Shown piece after piece: positions 37,017 through 44,935 of a stretch of 64,000 bases of DNA (within the stretch, counting starts at the first letter, position 1; every line of letters starts with the position of its first letter). The notes beneath the pieces are model-generated. The model was not told the origin of the DNA and searched no databases. It saw nothing but the letters and a program-made list of their open reading frames with translations. The translations under genes were made by a program, and so were the position numbers. This DNA is from Azonexus hydrophilus DSM 23864 (GTDB lineage Bacteria > Pseudomonadota > Gammaproteobacteria > Burkholderiales > Rhodocyclaceae). The stretch covers positions 62,001 to 126,000 of the forward strand of contig NZ_AUCE01000017.1 in NCBI RefSeq assembly GCF_000429605.1, read 5' to 3'.

Positions 37017-38045
37017 TTACTTCTTCGGTTCGGACTTGGTCGAATAACGCTTCTGCCACTCGGCCAGGATGGCGTCGCGGTTCTTGCCCATCCACTCGAA
37101 GTCGTTCTTGACCAGACGCTGCTCGTAGTCGTTGGGCACGTACTTCAGGCGCGTGGCGATGCCGGGCATGGCGACAACGGCAAAGTTCTTCGCGTACAAC
37201 TCGTTGGCTTCGCGGGTGGTCGCCCAGTCCGAGAGCTTCTTCGCCGCATCAAGCTTGGGCGTGCCCTTGACGATGGCGATCGATTCCATGTCCCAACCCA
37301 GGCCTTCCTTGGGGAAGATGATGTCGATCGGGGCCCCCTTGGCGCGCACCGTGTTGGCCCGGTACTCGAAGGAAATGCCGACCGGGAACTCACCGGCACC
37401 GGCCATCACGCAGGGCTTGGAACCGGAATGGGTATACACGGCAATGTTGTCGTGCAGCTTGTCCATGTACTCCCAGCCACCCTTCTCGCCGAACATCTGC
37501 AGCCAGGCGGTGACATCGAGGAAGCCGGTGCCCGACGAGTTCGGGTTGGGCATGACGATCTTGCCCTTGAATTCCGGCTTCAGCAGGTCCTTCCAGCTTT
37601 CGATGCGGGGCAGGCCCTGCTTCTGCATTTCGGCGACGTTATAGCAGATCGCCGCGCCCCAGACGTCCATGCCGACCCAGGTCGGCGTCGCACCGGCCGA
37701 GCGGAAGCGCGGGTTGAGCGCCTTCAGGTTGGCCGGTGCATACGGCTGCAGCATCTTCTCCCGGTCGAAAACGACCATGCTGGAGGCGGCAACGCCCATG
37801 ATCACGTCGGCCACCGGCTTGGCCTTCTCGGCCAGCAGCTTGGCAGTGATGATGCCGGTCGAATCGCGCGTCCACTTGATCTCGACGTCCGGATGCGACT
37901 TGTTGAAGGCTTCCTGATAGGCCTTGAGCTGGTCGGTTTCCAGCGCGGTATAGACATTGAGGACAGTCTTCTCGGCGTGCGCCGGGAGCATGGCCAGGGC
38001 CAGGCCGGCAACGGCAAAACTGCGGATGAGTTGCTTCAGTTTCAT
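37017..38045 (-). CDS. phnS: 2-aminoethylphosphonate ABC transporter substrate-binding protein
   Basis: A 342-residue periplasmic protein with a signal peptide ending AHA near residue 24. It has the iron/spermidine-type binding-protein fold: VLNVYTALETDQLKAYQEAF, TAKLLAEKAKPVADVIMG, MVVFDREKMLQPYAP and GEFPVGISFEYRANT. First gene of the minus-strand phosphonate operon, with a good ribosome binding site (GGAGGAAAT). The promoter must lie in the 38046-38221 divergent region together with a candidate operator and a PhoB-box-like element. Confidence 0.9.
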   Translation of the reverse strand: MKLKQLIRSFAVAGLALAMLPAHAEKTVLNVYTALETDQLKAYQEAFNKSHPDVEIKWTRDSTGIITAKLLAEKAKPVADVIMGVAASSMVVFDREKMLQPYAPANLKALNPRFRSAGATPTWVGMDVWGAAICYNVAEMQKQGLPRIESWKDLLKPEFKGKIVMPNPNSSGTGFLDVTAWLQMFGEKGGWEYMDKLHDNIAVYTHSGSKPCVMAGAGEFPVGISFEYRANTVRAKGAPIDIIFPKEGLGWDMESIAIVKGTPKLDAAKKLSDWATTREANELYAKNFAVVAMPGIATRLKYVPNDYEQRLVKNDFEWMGKNRDAILAEWQKRYSTKSEPKK

Positions 38046-38093
38046 GCGGATTTCCTCCGGGAATGGGTGAAGGGGGTTTTCCTGCTGACCGGC

Positions 38094-38127
38094 CTGTCAT
38101 CGAACTGACATCCCGTCGAACTAGACT
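38094..38127 (+). promoter_or_regulatory. PhoB-box-like promoter of the phn regulator operon
   Basis: CTGTCAT (38094-38100), a 4-base spacer and CTGACAT (38105-38111) match the tandem 7-mer PhoB box. After exactly 10 bases comes TAGACT (38122-38127) as -10. The pstS upstream element has the same geometry. TGTCA and TGACA here also form a dyad, so a GntR site is an alternative reading. Confidence 0.6.
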
Positions 38128-38154
38128 GAACACATCTTAATGACGGTTTATTGC

Positions 38155-38170
38155 AGATTGTTGACAATCT
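38155..38170. promoter_or_regulatory. candidate operator of the GntR regulator
   Basis: AGATTGT-TG-ACAATCT is a perfect 7-bp inverted repeat in the divergent phnS/regulator region. Its TTGT..ACAA core suits GntR regulators of the FadR group, which is what the adjacent gene encodes. It would overlap the minus-strand promoter of phnS. A second small dyad, GAATT-AC-AATTC, is at 38185-38196. Confidence 0.5.
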
Positions 38171-38221
38171 ACAAATGGACAAATGAATTACAATTCGGCT
38201 TTCGAATTTGCCCAGACAGCC

Positions 38222-38929
38222 ATGTCCGAATCCACTTCCCTACCGGCCGGCAGCGTGCTCGCGCTGGTCCAGCGCACCTCCCTGCCCCGCCTGGTCGGCG
38301 AAGCGCTGGAAAACCTGATCCTGTCGGGCGAACTGCCGCCCGGCAGCAAACTCAACGAAGCCGCACTCGCCGAACGCTTCGGCATCTCCCGCGGGCCGCT
38401 ACGCGAGGCCATGCGAGGCCTCGAAGAAAACGGCCTGATCTGCCAGGAAAAGAACCGTGGCGCCCATGTCCGCGAGATCGAACTGGCGGAGGCTGCAGAC
38501 ATCTACGCCGTCCGCGCTGGCCTCGACGCCACTGCCGGCCGCCTCCTGGCCGAGCGCATCAATGCCGCACAAATCACCGAACTGCGCAGCTTCGCCGAAC
38601 GCATGCAGGCCGCCGCCGGCACGAACGATGTCGACACCTTCCACCGGCTCAACCTAGCCTTTCACGACCGCATCGTCGAGATGACCGGAAATCGCGCCCT
38701 GAACGAGGTCTACCGCCGCCTGGTCAAGCAACTGGCGCTGTTCCGCCGACGCAACCTGCTGGCACCGCAGGCCATCCCGCACTTTGCCGACGAGCACTCG
38801 GCCATCGTCGACCGGCTCGCCGCCGGCGACGGCGCCGGTGCCGCCGAAACGCTTTATGCCCACGCCCAGGGCGGCCGGCAACGCATGCTGCGCGACGGAG
38901 AACTCGGCGAGGTATCCAATGCCGCCTGA
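38222..38929 (+). CDS. phnR: GntR-family (FadR-type) regulator of phosphonate use
   Basis: A 235-residue regulator. I start at ATG 38222; an ATG at 38183 adds 13 residues with AT-rich codons unlike the gene, and neither has a clear ribosome binding site. The N-terminal winged helix-turn-helix is at ~20-85 (LNEAALAERFGISRGPLREAM), followed by an FCD ligand domain with the metal-binding Asp/His pattern (AGLDATAGRL, FHRLNLAFHDRIV, HFADEHSAIVDRL). Divergent from phnS and overlapping pbfA by 11 bases. It probably senses 2-aminoethylphosphonate or an intermediate; the name PhnR is from context. Confidence 0.82.
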   Translation: MSESTSLPAGSVLALVQRTSLPRLVGEALENLILSGELPPGSKLNEAALAERFGISRGPLREAMRGLEENGLICQEKNRGAHVREIELAEAADIYAVRAGLDATAGRLLAERINAAQITELRSFAERMQAAAGTNDVDTFHRLNLAFHDRIVEMTGNRALNEVYRRLVKQLALFRRRNLLAPQAIPHFADEHSAIVDRLAAGDGAGAAETLYAHAQGGRQRMLRDGELGEVSNAA

Positions 38930-40250
38930 AGTGGACCGCAGCGAAGGCGACATCAACCTCGGCGCCCGCCGCGTCACCTGGCAGGACCAGCATCTCGACG
39001 CGGCGACGCGCGCACTGCTGGCCGAGGACGCGCGCTGGTTCCTGCACCAGTCGATGTCCACGCCCTGCCTCAACGCGCTGGCCGGCGCCCAGGGCAGTTG
39101 GCTGACCGACCTCAGCGGCCGGCGCATCCTCGATTTCCACGGCAACAGCCTGCACCAGATCGGCTACGGCCACCCGAAAGTGGTCGCGGCGATTCAGGAA
39201 ACACTGGCGACCTTGCCCTTTTCGCCGCGCCGCTACGCCAACCGGCCGGCGGTCGAGCTGGCCCGCCGCCTGTGCGAAGCGGCGCCGATGCCGGAGGCGC
39301 GACTGCTGTTTGCGCCGGGCGGCACGGCGGCCATCGGCATGGCGCTCAAGCTGGCCCGGCTGGCCACCGGCCGCTTCAAGACGCTGTCGATGTGGGATGC
39401 CTTCCACGGCGCCTCGCTGGATGCCATCTCGCTCGGCGGCGAAGCCGTCTTCCGCCGCGGCATCGGCCCGCTGCTGCCCGGTGCCGAGCACGTGCCGCCA
39501 CACGACCCGGGCCATTGCGTGTTCGGTTGCGGCGGCCGGTGCGCGCTGCGCTGCGTCGATTACATCGACTACTGCCTGGGCAAGGAGGGCGACGTCGCCG
39601 CCGTCATCGTCGAAACCGTGCGCTGCACCGATGTCCAGGTGCCGCCCGTCGATTACTACCAGCGCCTGCGCCGCATCTGCGACCGCCACGGCGCGTTGTT
39701 GATCCTCGACGAGATTCCCATCGCTCTCGGCCGCACCGGCCACCTCTACGCCGTCGAACGCTACGGCATCGAACCGGACATGATCGTCATCGGCAAGGGC
39801 CTGGGCGGCGGCGCCCTGCCGCTGGCGGCGCTGATCGCCCGCGCCGGGCTCAACGTCGGCCAGGACATCTCGCTCGGCCACTACACGCACGAGAAGAATC
39901 CGCTCGCCTGCGCCGCCGGGCTGGCGACACTCGACGTGATCGCCGAGGAAAACCTGCTCGAACGCAGCCAAACCCTCGGCGCCGCCGCGCTGGCGCAATT
40001 GCGCGCGGCGACCGCCGAGCTGCCGGCGGTGATCGAGGTGCGCGGGGCCGGCCTGCTACTCGGCATCGAACTGAACGACGCCGACCTCGCTGAAGCAGTC
40101 CTCTACCGCTGCCTGAGCGAAGGCCTGTCGTTCAAGGTCGGCCAGGGCAAAGTGCTGGTACTGGCCCCACCGCTCAACGTGGACGCCGCCGACCTCGACT
40201 GGGCGCTGGCCTGTATGGTCGCGGCCTTGCGGGCGGAAAGCCTTGCCTGA
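38919..40250 (+). CDS. pbfA: (R)-1-hydroxy-2-aminoethylphosphonate ammonia-lyase
   Basis: A 443-residue class III aminotransferase-fold PLP enzyme. The start at 38919 overlaps the regulator gene. Family-specific blocks match PbfA as I know it: DQHLDAATRALLAEDARWF, LHQSMSTPCLNAL, DFHGNSLHQIGYGHPKV, LPFSPRRYANRPA, then WDAFHGASLDAISLGGEA. The PLP lysine is K293 in IGKGLGGGALPLAAL. PbfA eliminates ammonia from the hydroxylated aminoethylphosphonate to give phosphonoacetaldehyde for PhnX, so the cluster can use this compound as well as 2-aminoethylphosphonate. Confidence 0.88.
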   Translation: MPPEVDRSEGDINLGARRVTWQDQHLDAATRALLAEDARWFLHQSMSTPCLNALAGAQGSWLTDLSGRRILDFHGNSLHQIGYGHPKVVAAIQETLATLPFSPRRYANRPAVELARRLCEAAPMPEARLLFAPGGTAAIGMALKLARLATGRFKTLSMWDAFHGASLDAISLGGEAVFRRGIGPLLPGAEHVPPHDPGHCVFGCGGRCALRCVDYIDYCLGKEGDVAAVIVETVRCTDVQVPPVDYYQRLRRICDRHGALLILDEIPIALGRTGHLYAVERYGIEPDMIVIGKGLGGGALPLAALIARAGLNVGQDISLGHYTHEKNPLACAAGLATLDVIAEENLLERSQTLGAAALAQLRAATAELPAVIEVRGAGLLLGIELNDADLAEAVLYRCLSEGLSFKVGQGKVLVLAPPLNVDAADLDWALACMVAALRAESLA

Positions 40251-41103
40251 AGCTGGTTTACCGGTCAACGTCATCCTCGTCGTGCTGGCGGCTGCGCTGC
40301 TGCATGCCGGCTGGAATGCACTGATCCGTGGCGCCGGCGACAAGGGCTTGTACACCCTGCTGCTGCATGCCTGCAGTGGCACCCTGGGCGGCATTGGTCT
40401 CATTTTCCTCGGCCTGCCCGATGCCGCCAGCTGGCCCTACATCCTCACCTCGGCGCTGCTGCATACGGTATACATCGCCTGGCTGATGCGCGCCTACGAC
40501 GGCGGGCAACTGGCCGTCAGCTACACCTTGATGCGCGGTCTGCCGCCGCTGCTGGTTGCCTTGCTGTCCGCACCGCTGCTTGACGAACCTCTGGGCCTGG
40601 GCGACTGGCTGGGCATTGCCGCGATCTGCGCCGGCGTGCTCGGCATCGGCCTGGCCGGCGGCCTGACGCCGGGCCGGATCATCGCCCATCCGGCCAGCCG
40701 GGCCGCCATGCTCAACGCCCTGATCATCGCTGCCTACACATTGGTCGACGGCATGGGCGCGCGCGCCGCCGGCAATGCGCTGGCCTACGCCTGCTGCCTC
40801 TACCTGTGCGAGCCCCTGCTCATCCTGGCCTGGCAGTACCGCCGCCGGGGTCGCCCGATGCTCGAACATTTCCGCACGCACTGGCGCCTGGGGCTGGCGG
40901 GTGCCCTATGCTCGACCACCGCCTACGCCGCCGTCCTGTGGGCAATGACCCAGGCACCGGTGGCGATGATCGCGGCAATGCGCGAGAGTTCGGTGGTCTT
41001 CGCCGTCCTCATCGGCAGCCTGTGGTTCAAGGAAGGCCGCCTGCGCCAGGGACTGCTGGCCGGCAGCGCGGTGGTACTCGGCATCGTCCTGTTACGCCTG
41101 TAA
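40243..41103 (+). CDS. DMT-superfamily (EamA) transporter
   Basis: A 286-residue inner-membrane protein with about ten spans and two EamA repeats (ALLHAGWNALIRG near the start, ALCSTTAYAAVLWAMTQAPVAMIAAMRESSVVFAVLIG in the second, quoted loosely). The start is TTG 40243, overlapping pbfA by 8 bases and following GGGCGGAAAG. Family members move amino acids, amines or metabolites, often outward. As the last gene of the regulator-pbfA unit it may carry a phosphonate-related amine or export a toxic intermediate; this is inference. Confidence 0.75.
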   Translation: MPEAGLPVNVILVVLAAALLHAGWNALIRGAGDKGLYTLLLHACSGTLGGIGLIFLGLPDAASWPYILTSALLHTVYIAWLMRAYDGGQLAVSYTLMRGLPPLLVALLSAPLLDEPLGLGDWLGIAAICAGVLGIGLAGGLTPGRIIAHPASRAAMLNALIIAAYTLVDGMGARAAGNALAYACCLYLCEPLLILAWQYRRRGRPMLEHFRTHWRLGLAGALCSTTAYAAVLWAMTQAPVAMIAAMRESSVVFAVLIGSLWFKEGRLRQGLLAGSAVVLGIVLLRL

Positions 41104-41203
41104 GCGCGCGGCGATTTGCGCTGGATCAAGCTGGGAGTCTTTGTCATTGCCGTGAAATATTGGCAACGACTCGGCATGTTACAAATGGTGCATCCCAACT
41201 CCT

Positions 41204-41590
41204 ATGGAAAGCAGCATGGTTTTCTTCGAACTGTTTGCCCACAATCCAACCATCGTTCGCGTAGCGACCGGCGAGACCCTGTTCAAGGAAGGTGACGATG
41301 GTGGCCTGATGTATGTGCTGGCCAGCGGCAACGCCGACGTGATGGTCAACAACCTGGTCGTCGAACAGTTGCAGCACGGCAGCATCGTCGGCGAGATGGG
41401 CCTGGTTTCACCCGGCCCCCGTTCAGCCAGTGTCCTGGCTACCAGCGACTGCGAATTCGTCGCCATCGACGAGAAGCGCTTCCAGTTCCTGGTCCAGAAC
41501 ACGCCCTTCTTCGCCATGCAGGTGATGCGCGTGATGGCCGAGCGGTTGCGCGCCGTTGACCGGCTGCTGCCGGTCATCGAGGAAATCTGA
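41204..41590 (+). CDS. stand-alone cyclic-nucleotide-binding domain protein
   Basis: A 128-residue single cNMP-binding domain. Seen: GETLFKEGDDGGLMYVLASGNADVMV, GSIVGEMGLVSPGPRSASVLAT, the phosphate-binding cassette with the key Glu (GEM) and Arg (PRSAS), and a helix at the end. There is no DNA-binding or enzyme domain, so it must act through partners. It converges with the GT4 gene, 6 bases apart. A partial FNR-like site precedes it. Ligand (cAMP or other) unknown. Confidence 0.8.
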   Translation: MESSMVFFELFAHNPTIVRVATGETLFKEGDDGGLMYVLASGNADVMVNNLVVEQLQHGSIVGEMGLVSPGPRSASVLATSDCEFVAIDEKRFQFLVQNTPFFAMQVMRVMAERLRAVDRLLPVIEEI

Positions 41591-41596
41591 GCCGAC

Positions 41597-42778
41597 TCAG
41601 GCGCCGGCGGTGACCGGCGCCGACGCCGTGCTGCGCGCTTGCAGCAAGGCCCGGTAGCAGTTGGCCAGACGGCCGGCCATGGCGGTATCCGACCAGTCGT
41701 CGGCCAGCCCGCGTGCTTCGTCGGCCAGATGCCCCCAAGCCGCCGGATTGGCCAGTATCCGCCCGAGTACTTCGCCGAAGGCCTGGGGATCGTCGGGCGG
41801 GGTGAAACACCCCCGGCCGCTATCGAGGATGTCGGCGGTGCCCATCTCCGACAGGGCGACCACCGGCAGACCGGCAGCCATCGCTTCGAGCAGGACCAGC
41901 CCCTGGGTTTCGGTCCGCGAGGCAAAGGCGAAGACATTGGCTGCTGCGTAGCAATCGGGCAGGCCGCGCCGGCGGTCGAGGTAGCCGATGAAACGCACGG
42001 CGTCGTTCAAGCCGAGTTCGCTGACCCGGGCCTGCAATTCGCCCATCGCCGGTCCCTCGCCAGCGACCACCAGTAGGATGTCGGGTTGCTGACGGTGGGC
42101 ATGGCGCAAGGCGTCGAACAGGAAGGCAATATTCTTTTCGTGGGCGACCCGGCCGACGAACAGCGCCACCGGCCGCGCCGGCGCAATGCCGTGGGCCGCC
42201 CGGAAGGCCAGCCCGTCGCCACTGGCGAACTGGGCCAGCGGAATCCCGGTCGGCAAGACCTGCATCGGCACCGTCACCCCGTAAGCCTGCAGACGGTCGC
42301 GCATCGCCGTCGACGGCACGACCACCGCATCGAGCGCGTTGCACTGGCGGCGCGACAGGCGCCGGGCCTGGGCACGCAGCCAGTTGCCGGGAAGGAAGGG
42401 CGCGTAGTACTCGACGTATTCCTCGAACAGCGTGTGATAGGTGGCGACCACCGGCAAGTTGCGCTGTCGGGCGGCCTTGAGACCGGCATAGTGGGCGACG
42501 AAGGGCGTCTGCACGTGAATCACGTCGCAATCTGCCGACGCGGCCAGCACCGCCCGGTGCATCGCCCGCCAGCCGACCAGCCGGTCCTCCGGATCGCGCG
42601 GCACCGGTCGTCCGGCCACGCGAACGATGCCCGGCTCGTCAGGCTCTTCGCCGTAACGTGGCACCACCAGGCGAACTTCGACGCCCTGCCCGGCCAGCGT
42701 CCGGCGGAAGGTTTCGATCGAAGTCGATACCCCGTTGACGCGGGGAAAATAAACATCCGACACCATCAGTACGCGCAT
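41597..42778 (-). CDS. family 4 glycosyltransferase, probable glycolipid synthase
   Basis: A 393-residue GT4 enzyme. The start at 42778 gives MRVLMVSDVYFPRVNGVSTS, one base after the plcP stop. The acceptor-side ATYHTLFEEYVEYYAPFLPG is like diacylglycerol alpha-glucosyltransferases, and the donor motif is SRTETQGLVLLEAMAAGLPV. In many proteobacteria a GT of this kind (Agt) sits next to plcP and makes glycosylated diacylglycerol that replaces phospholipids under phosphate starvation. The gene order here supports that role. Sugar donor not determined. Confidence 0.8.
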   Translation of the reverse strand: MRVLMVSDVYFPRVNGVSTSIETFRRTLAGQGVEVRLVVPRYGEEPDEPGIVRVAGRPVPRDPEDRLVGWRAMHRAVLAASADCDVIHVQTPFVAHYAGLKAARQRNLPVVATYHTLFEEYVEYYAPFLPGNWLRAQARRLSRRQCNALDAVVVPSTAMRDRLQAYGVTVPMQVLPTGIPLAQFASGDGLAFRAAHGIAPARPVALFVGRVAHEKNIAFLFDALRHAHRQQPDILLVVAGEGPAMGELQARVSELGLNDAVRFIGYLDRRRGLPDCYAAANVFAFASRTETQGLVLLEAMAAGLPVVALSEMGTADILDSGRGCFTPPDDPQAFGEVLGRILANPAAWGHLADEARGLADDWSDTAMAGRLANCYRALLQARSTASAPVTAGA

Positions 42779-42779
42779 T

Positions 42780-43580
42780 TCAGGCCTCCGCCATGTCTTC
42801 TTCGGCTTCGCGCCGGGGCGCGGCCAGGGCCAGGGGCCGGGCTGAGGACACGCCCCACTCGACCAGTTCCAGCCGACCGTCGAAGTGCTCGACGATAGCG
42901 GTGCAGGAATCGACCCAGTCGCCGCAGTTGATGTAATCCAGACCGTCGATCTTGCGGATCGTGGCCCAGTGGATGTGGCCGCAGATGACGCCGTCCAGCC
43001 CGCGCTCGCGGGCGTGATGAACGGCCGATTCCTCGAAATCGAAAATGAAGTTGAGCGCCGTCTTGACCCGCCGCTTGGCGTAACCGGCCAGCGACCAGTA
43101 ACCGGGCCGACCAAGCTTGCGGCGTATCCACGACAGCCAGTGGTTGAGTCGGACCAGCAGGTCGTAGGCCTTGTCGCCGAGCACCGCGACCCAGCGGTGG
43201 TGGCGCGTGACCTGATCGAACTGGTCGCCGTGGATCAGCAGGTAGCGACGTCCGTCGGCGGTTTCATGCACCAGTTCGTCGGCCACCTCGATGTCGCCGA
43301 AAACGATGCCGCAGTAATCACGCAGGGCTTCGTCGTGGTTGCCGGGGATGAACACCACCCGTTCGCCGGCACGCGCCCGGCGCAGCAGTTTCTGGACCAC
43401 GGTGTTCTGTGCCTGCGTCCAGCAGATGCTGCGACTCATGGCCCAGAAATCGACGATGTCGCCGATCAGGAAAGTCTGCTCGGCCGGGTATTCGCGCAGG
43501 AAATCGAGGAGTCTGTCCGCCTGGCACGCCCGGGTGCCGAGGTGGATGTCGGATAAAAACAGGCTTCTGACTTTTGGCAT
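42780..43580 (-). CDS. plcP: PlcP-like phospholipase C (LpxH-related metallophosphoesterase)
   Basis: A 266-residue cytoplasmic calcineurin-like phosphoesterase. The start at 43580 is preferred over one 8 codons upstream. Metal-ligand motifs: LSDIHLGTR, IGDIVDFW, PGNHDEALRDYCG, IHGDQFD and GHIHWATI, plus NCGDWVDSCTAIVEH. This pattern is closer to PlcP, which converts phosphatidylglycerol or ethanolamine lipids to diacylglycerol during phosphate limitation, than to LpxH proper. Supported by its place between phoR and a lipid-type glycosyltransferase. Confidence 0.82.
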   Translation of the reverse strand: MPKVRSLFLSDIHLGTRACQADRLLDFLREYPAEQTFLIGDIVDFWAMSRSICWTQAQNTVVQKLLRRARAGERVVFIPGNHDEALRDYCGIVFGDIEVADELVHETADGRRYLLIHGDQFDQVTRHHRWVAVLGDKAYDLLVRLNHWLSWIRRKLGRPGYWSLAGYAKRRVKTALNFIFDFEESAVHHARERGLDGVICGHIHWATIRKIDGLDYINCGDWVDSCTAIVEHFDGRLELVEWGVSSARPLALAAPRREAEEDMAEA

Positions 43581-43613
43581 GTCGCCACGATAGCGGCGGC
43601 GCATGAAGCCCCG

Positions 43614-43642
43614 GTGACGGGGAGATTACAAAACCGTGACGG
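43614..43642 (-). promoter_or_regulatory. array of three PhoB-box-like half-sites upstream of plcP
   Basis: On the minus strand CCGTCAC (43636-43642), TTGTAAT (43625-43631) and CCGTCAC (43614-43620) recur at exact 11-bp spacing; each differs from a CTGTCAC/CTGTAAT half-site by one base. GTGACGGGGAG is a perfect direct repeat at 43614-43624 and 43636-43646. No convincing -10 lies at the expected distance, so function is less sure than at pstS. Confidence 0.5.
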
Positions 43643-43648
43643 GGAGGC

Positions 43649-44929
43649 TCACTCGCAACGCACCCGGCTGGCCGGGAAGCAGGCGGCAAAACGGCTGCCC
43701 TTGCCGGGCTCGCTGCTGACTTCGAGCGTCGCCTGATGACGGCTCAGCGCGTGCTTGACGATCGCCAGGCCGAGGCCGGTGCCGCCGGCATCGCGCGAAC
43801 GACCGCGATCGACGCGGTAGAAACGCTCGGTCAGGCGGGGGATATGCTTGGCGTCGATACCGATGCCGGTATCCTGGACGGCAAACTCCGCGCCTTCCGG
43901 CGAAATCCGCCAGATCAACGTGATCGTGCCACCGGCCGGCGTATAGCGCACGGCATTGGCAACCAGATTGGCCAGGGCACTGACCAGTTCGGATTCGGCC
44001 CCGAGCAGGTCGCCCTGGCCTTCGCTGTCGAGCACGATATGGTGGCGCCCGGCGGACAAGGCTTCGGCATCGCGACGCAGCTTGTCGACCAGGCTGGCCA
44101 TGTCGACCAGTTGATCCTCGGGCGGCGGCGCCGATTCGATCGACGACAGGGTCAGCAGATCCTGGACGATGGACTGCATGCGCTGCGACTGCTCGCCCAT
44201 CAGTTGCAGGTAATGCCGGCGGGTATCCTCGTCGACCTCGATTTCCTGCAGCGTCTCGACAAAGCCCGAAAGGACCGTCAACGGGGTGCGCAATTCATGT
44301 GAAACATTGGCGACGAAATCGCGCCGCATGCTGTCCAGCCGGTCGGTCTGGGTGATGTCCTTGACCTGCAGCAGCCAGCAGTCCTCGGCGTAGGACATCA
44401 GGTACAGCGACAGCACACGTTCAAAATAACGGTCCAGGCGCAGAGTCAGCGGGCGCGTGTAATCCGCTTTTTCCAGATAGGCCATGAAGGCCGGCGCGCG
44501 GACGATGTTGCCGATGGCCTGACCGCGATCACTGGCCGTGGCCAGGCCGAGCTGACGTTCAGCCGTCTTGTTGCAGAACTGGATGCGGAAGGCGCCGTCG
44601 AGCAGGACAATGCCGTCGTTCATCGCATGCACGGCGGCGATCAGGCGGGCGATGTCGCGCTCGCGCTGCTCGATCTTTTCCAGCAACTCCTTCTCGTGGC
44701 GATAGAGCCGGCGGAACACCTGGTCCCATTCGCCGTCGCCTTCCAGGCTGGCATCGAGCACCCGCTCGCGCGACCAGCGTTCGAGGCGGGAAAAATTCCG
44801 GTAATGCATCGACAGATGGATGGACAGGCCGGTGTAGAACAACACCCAGCCCATCCAGGTCTCGACATACCAACCGAGCAGGAAGGAGACGATGACCGTC
44901 AGCAGGCCATAGAGCAGCGCCCGTTGCAC
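43649..44929 (-). CDS. phoR: phosphate regulon sensor kinase PhoR
   Basis: A 426-residue membrane histidine kinase that phosphorylates PhoB when phosphate is low, under control of PstSCAB-PhoU. Two short membrane segments at residues ~4-40 without a periplasmic domain; a charged linker; PAS ~95-190; HisKA with H211 in NVSHELRTPLTVLSGF; HATPase with TGIGIDAKHIPRLTERFYRVD and GGTGLGLAIVKHAL. Length and order are as in other PhoR. It follows phoB by 6 bases. Confidence 0.95.
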   Translation of the reverse strand: MQRALLYGLLTVIVSFLLGWYVETWMGWVLFYTGLSIHLSMHYRNFSRLERWSRERVLDASLEGDGEWDQVFRRLYRHEKELLEKIEQRERDIARLIAAVHAMNDGIVLLDGAFRIQFCNKTAERQLGLATASDRGQAIGNIVRAPAFMAYLEKADYTRPLTLRLDRYFERVLSLYLMSYAEDCWLLQVKDITQTDRLDSMRRDFVANVSHELRTPLTVLSGFVETLQEIEVDEDTRRHYLQLMGEQSQRMQSIVQDLLTLSSIESAPPPEDQLVDMASLVDKLRRDAEALSAGRHHIVLDSEGQGDLLGAESELVSALANLVANAVRYTPAGGTITLIWRISPEGAEFAVQDTGIGIDAKHIPRLTERFYRVDRGRSRDAGGTGLGLAIVKHALSRHQATLEVSSEPGKGSRFAACFPASRVRCE

Positions 44930-44935
44930 GGCCGG

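Noticed and set aside
41112..41125. FNR/Anr-like site TTGCGCTGGATCAA before the cyclic-nucleotide-binding gene
   Set aside because: Only one half matches the TTGAT/ATCAA consensus; too weak to list as a feature.
42780..43580. LpxH (UDP-2,3-diacylglucosamine diphosphatase) as the main call
   Set aside because: The motifs GNHDEALRDYCG and NCGDWVDSCTAIVEH and the glycosyltransferase neighbour fit PlcP-type proteins better, although the families are related and a lipid A role is not excluded.
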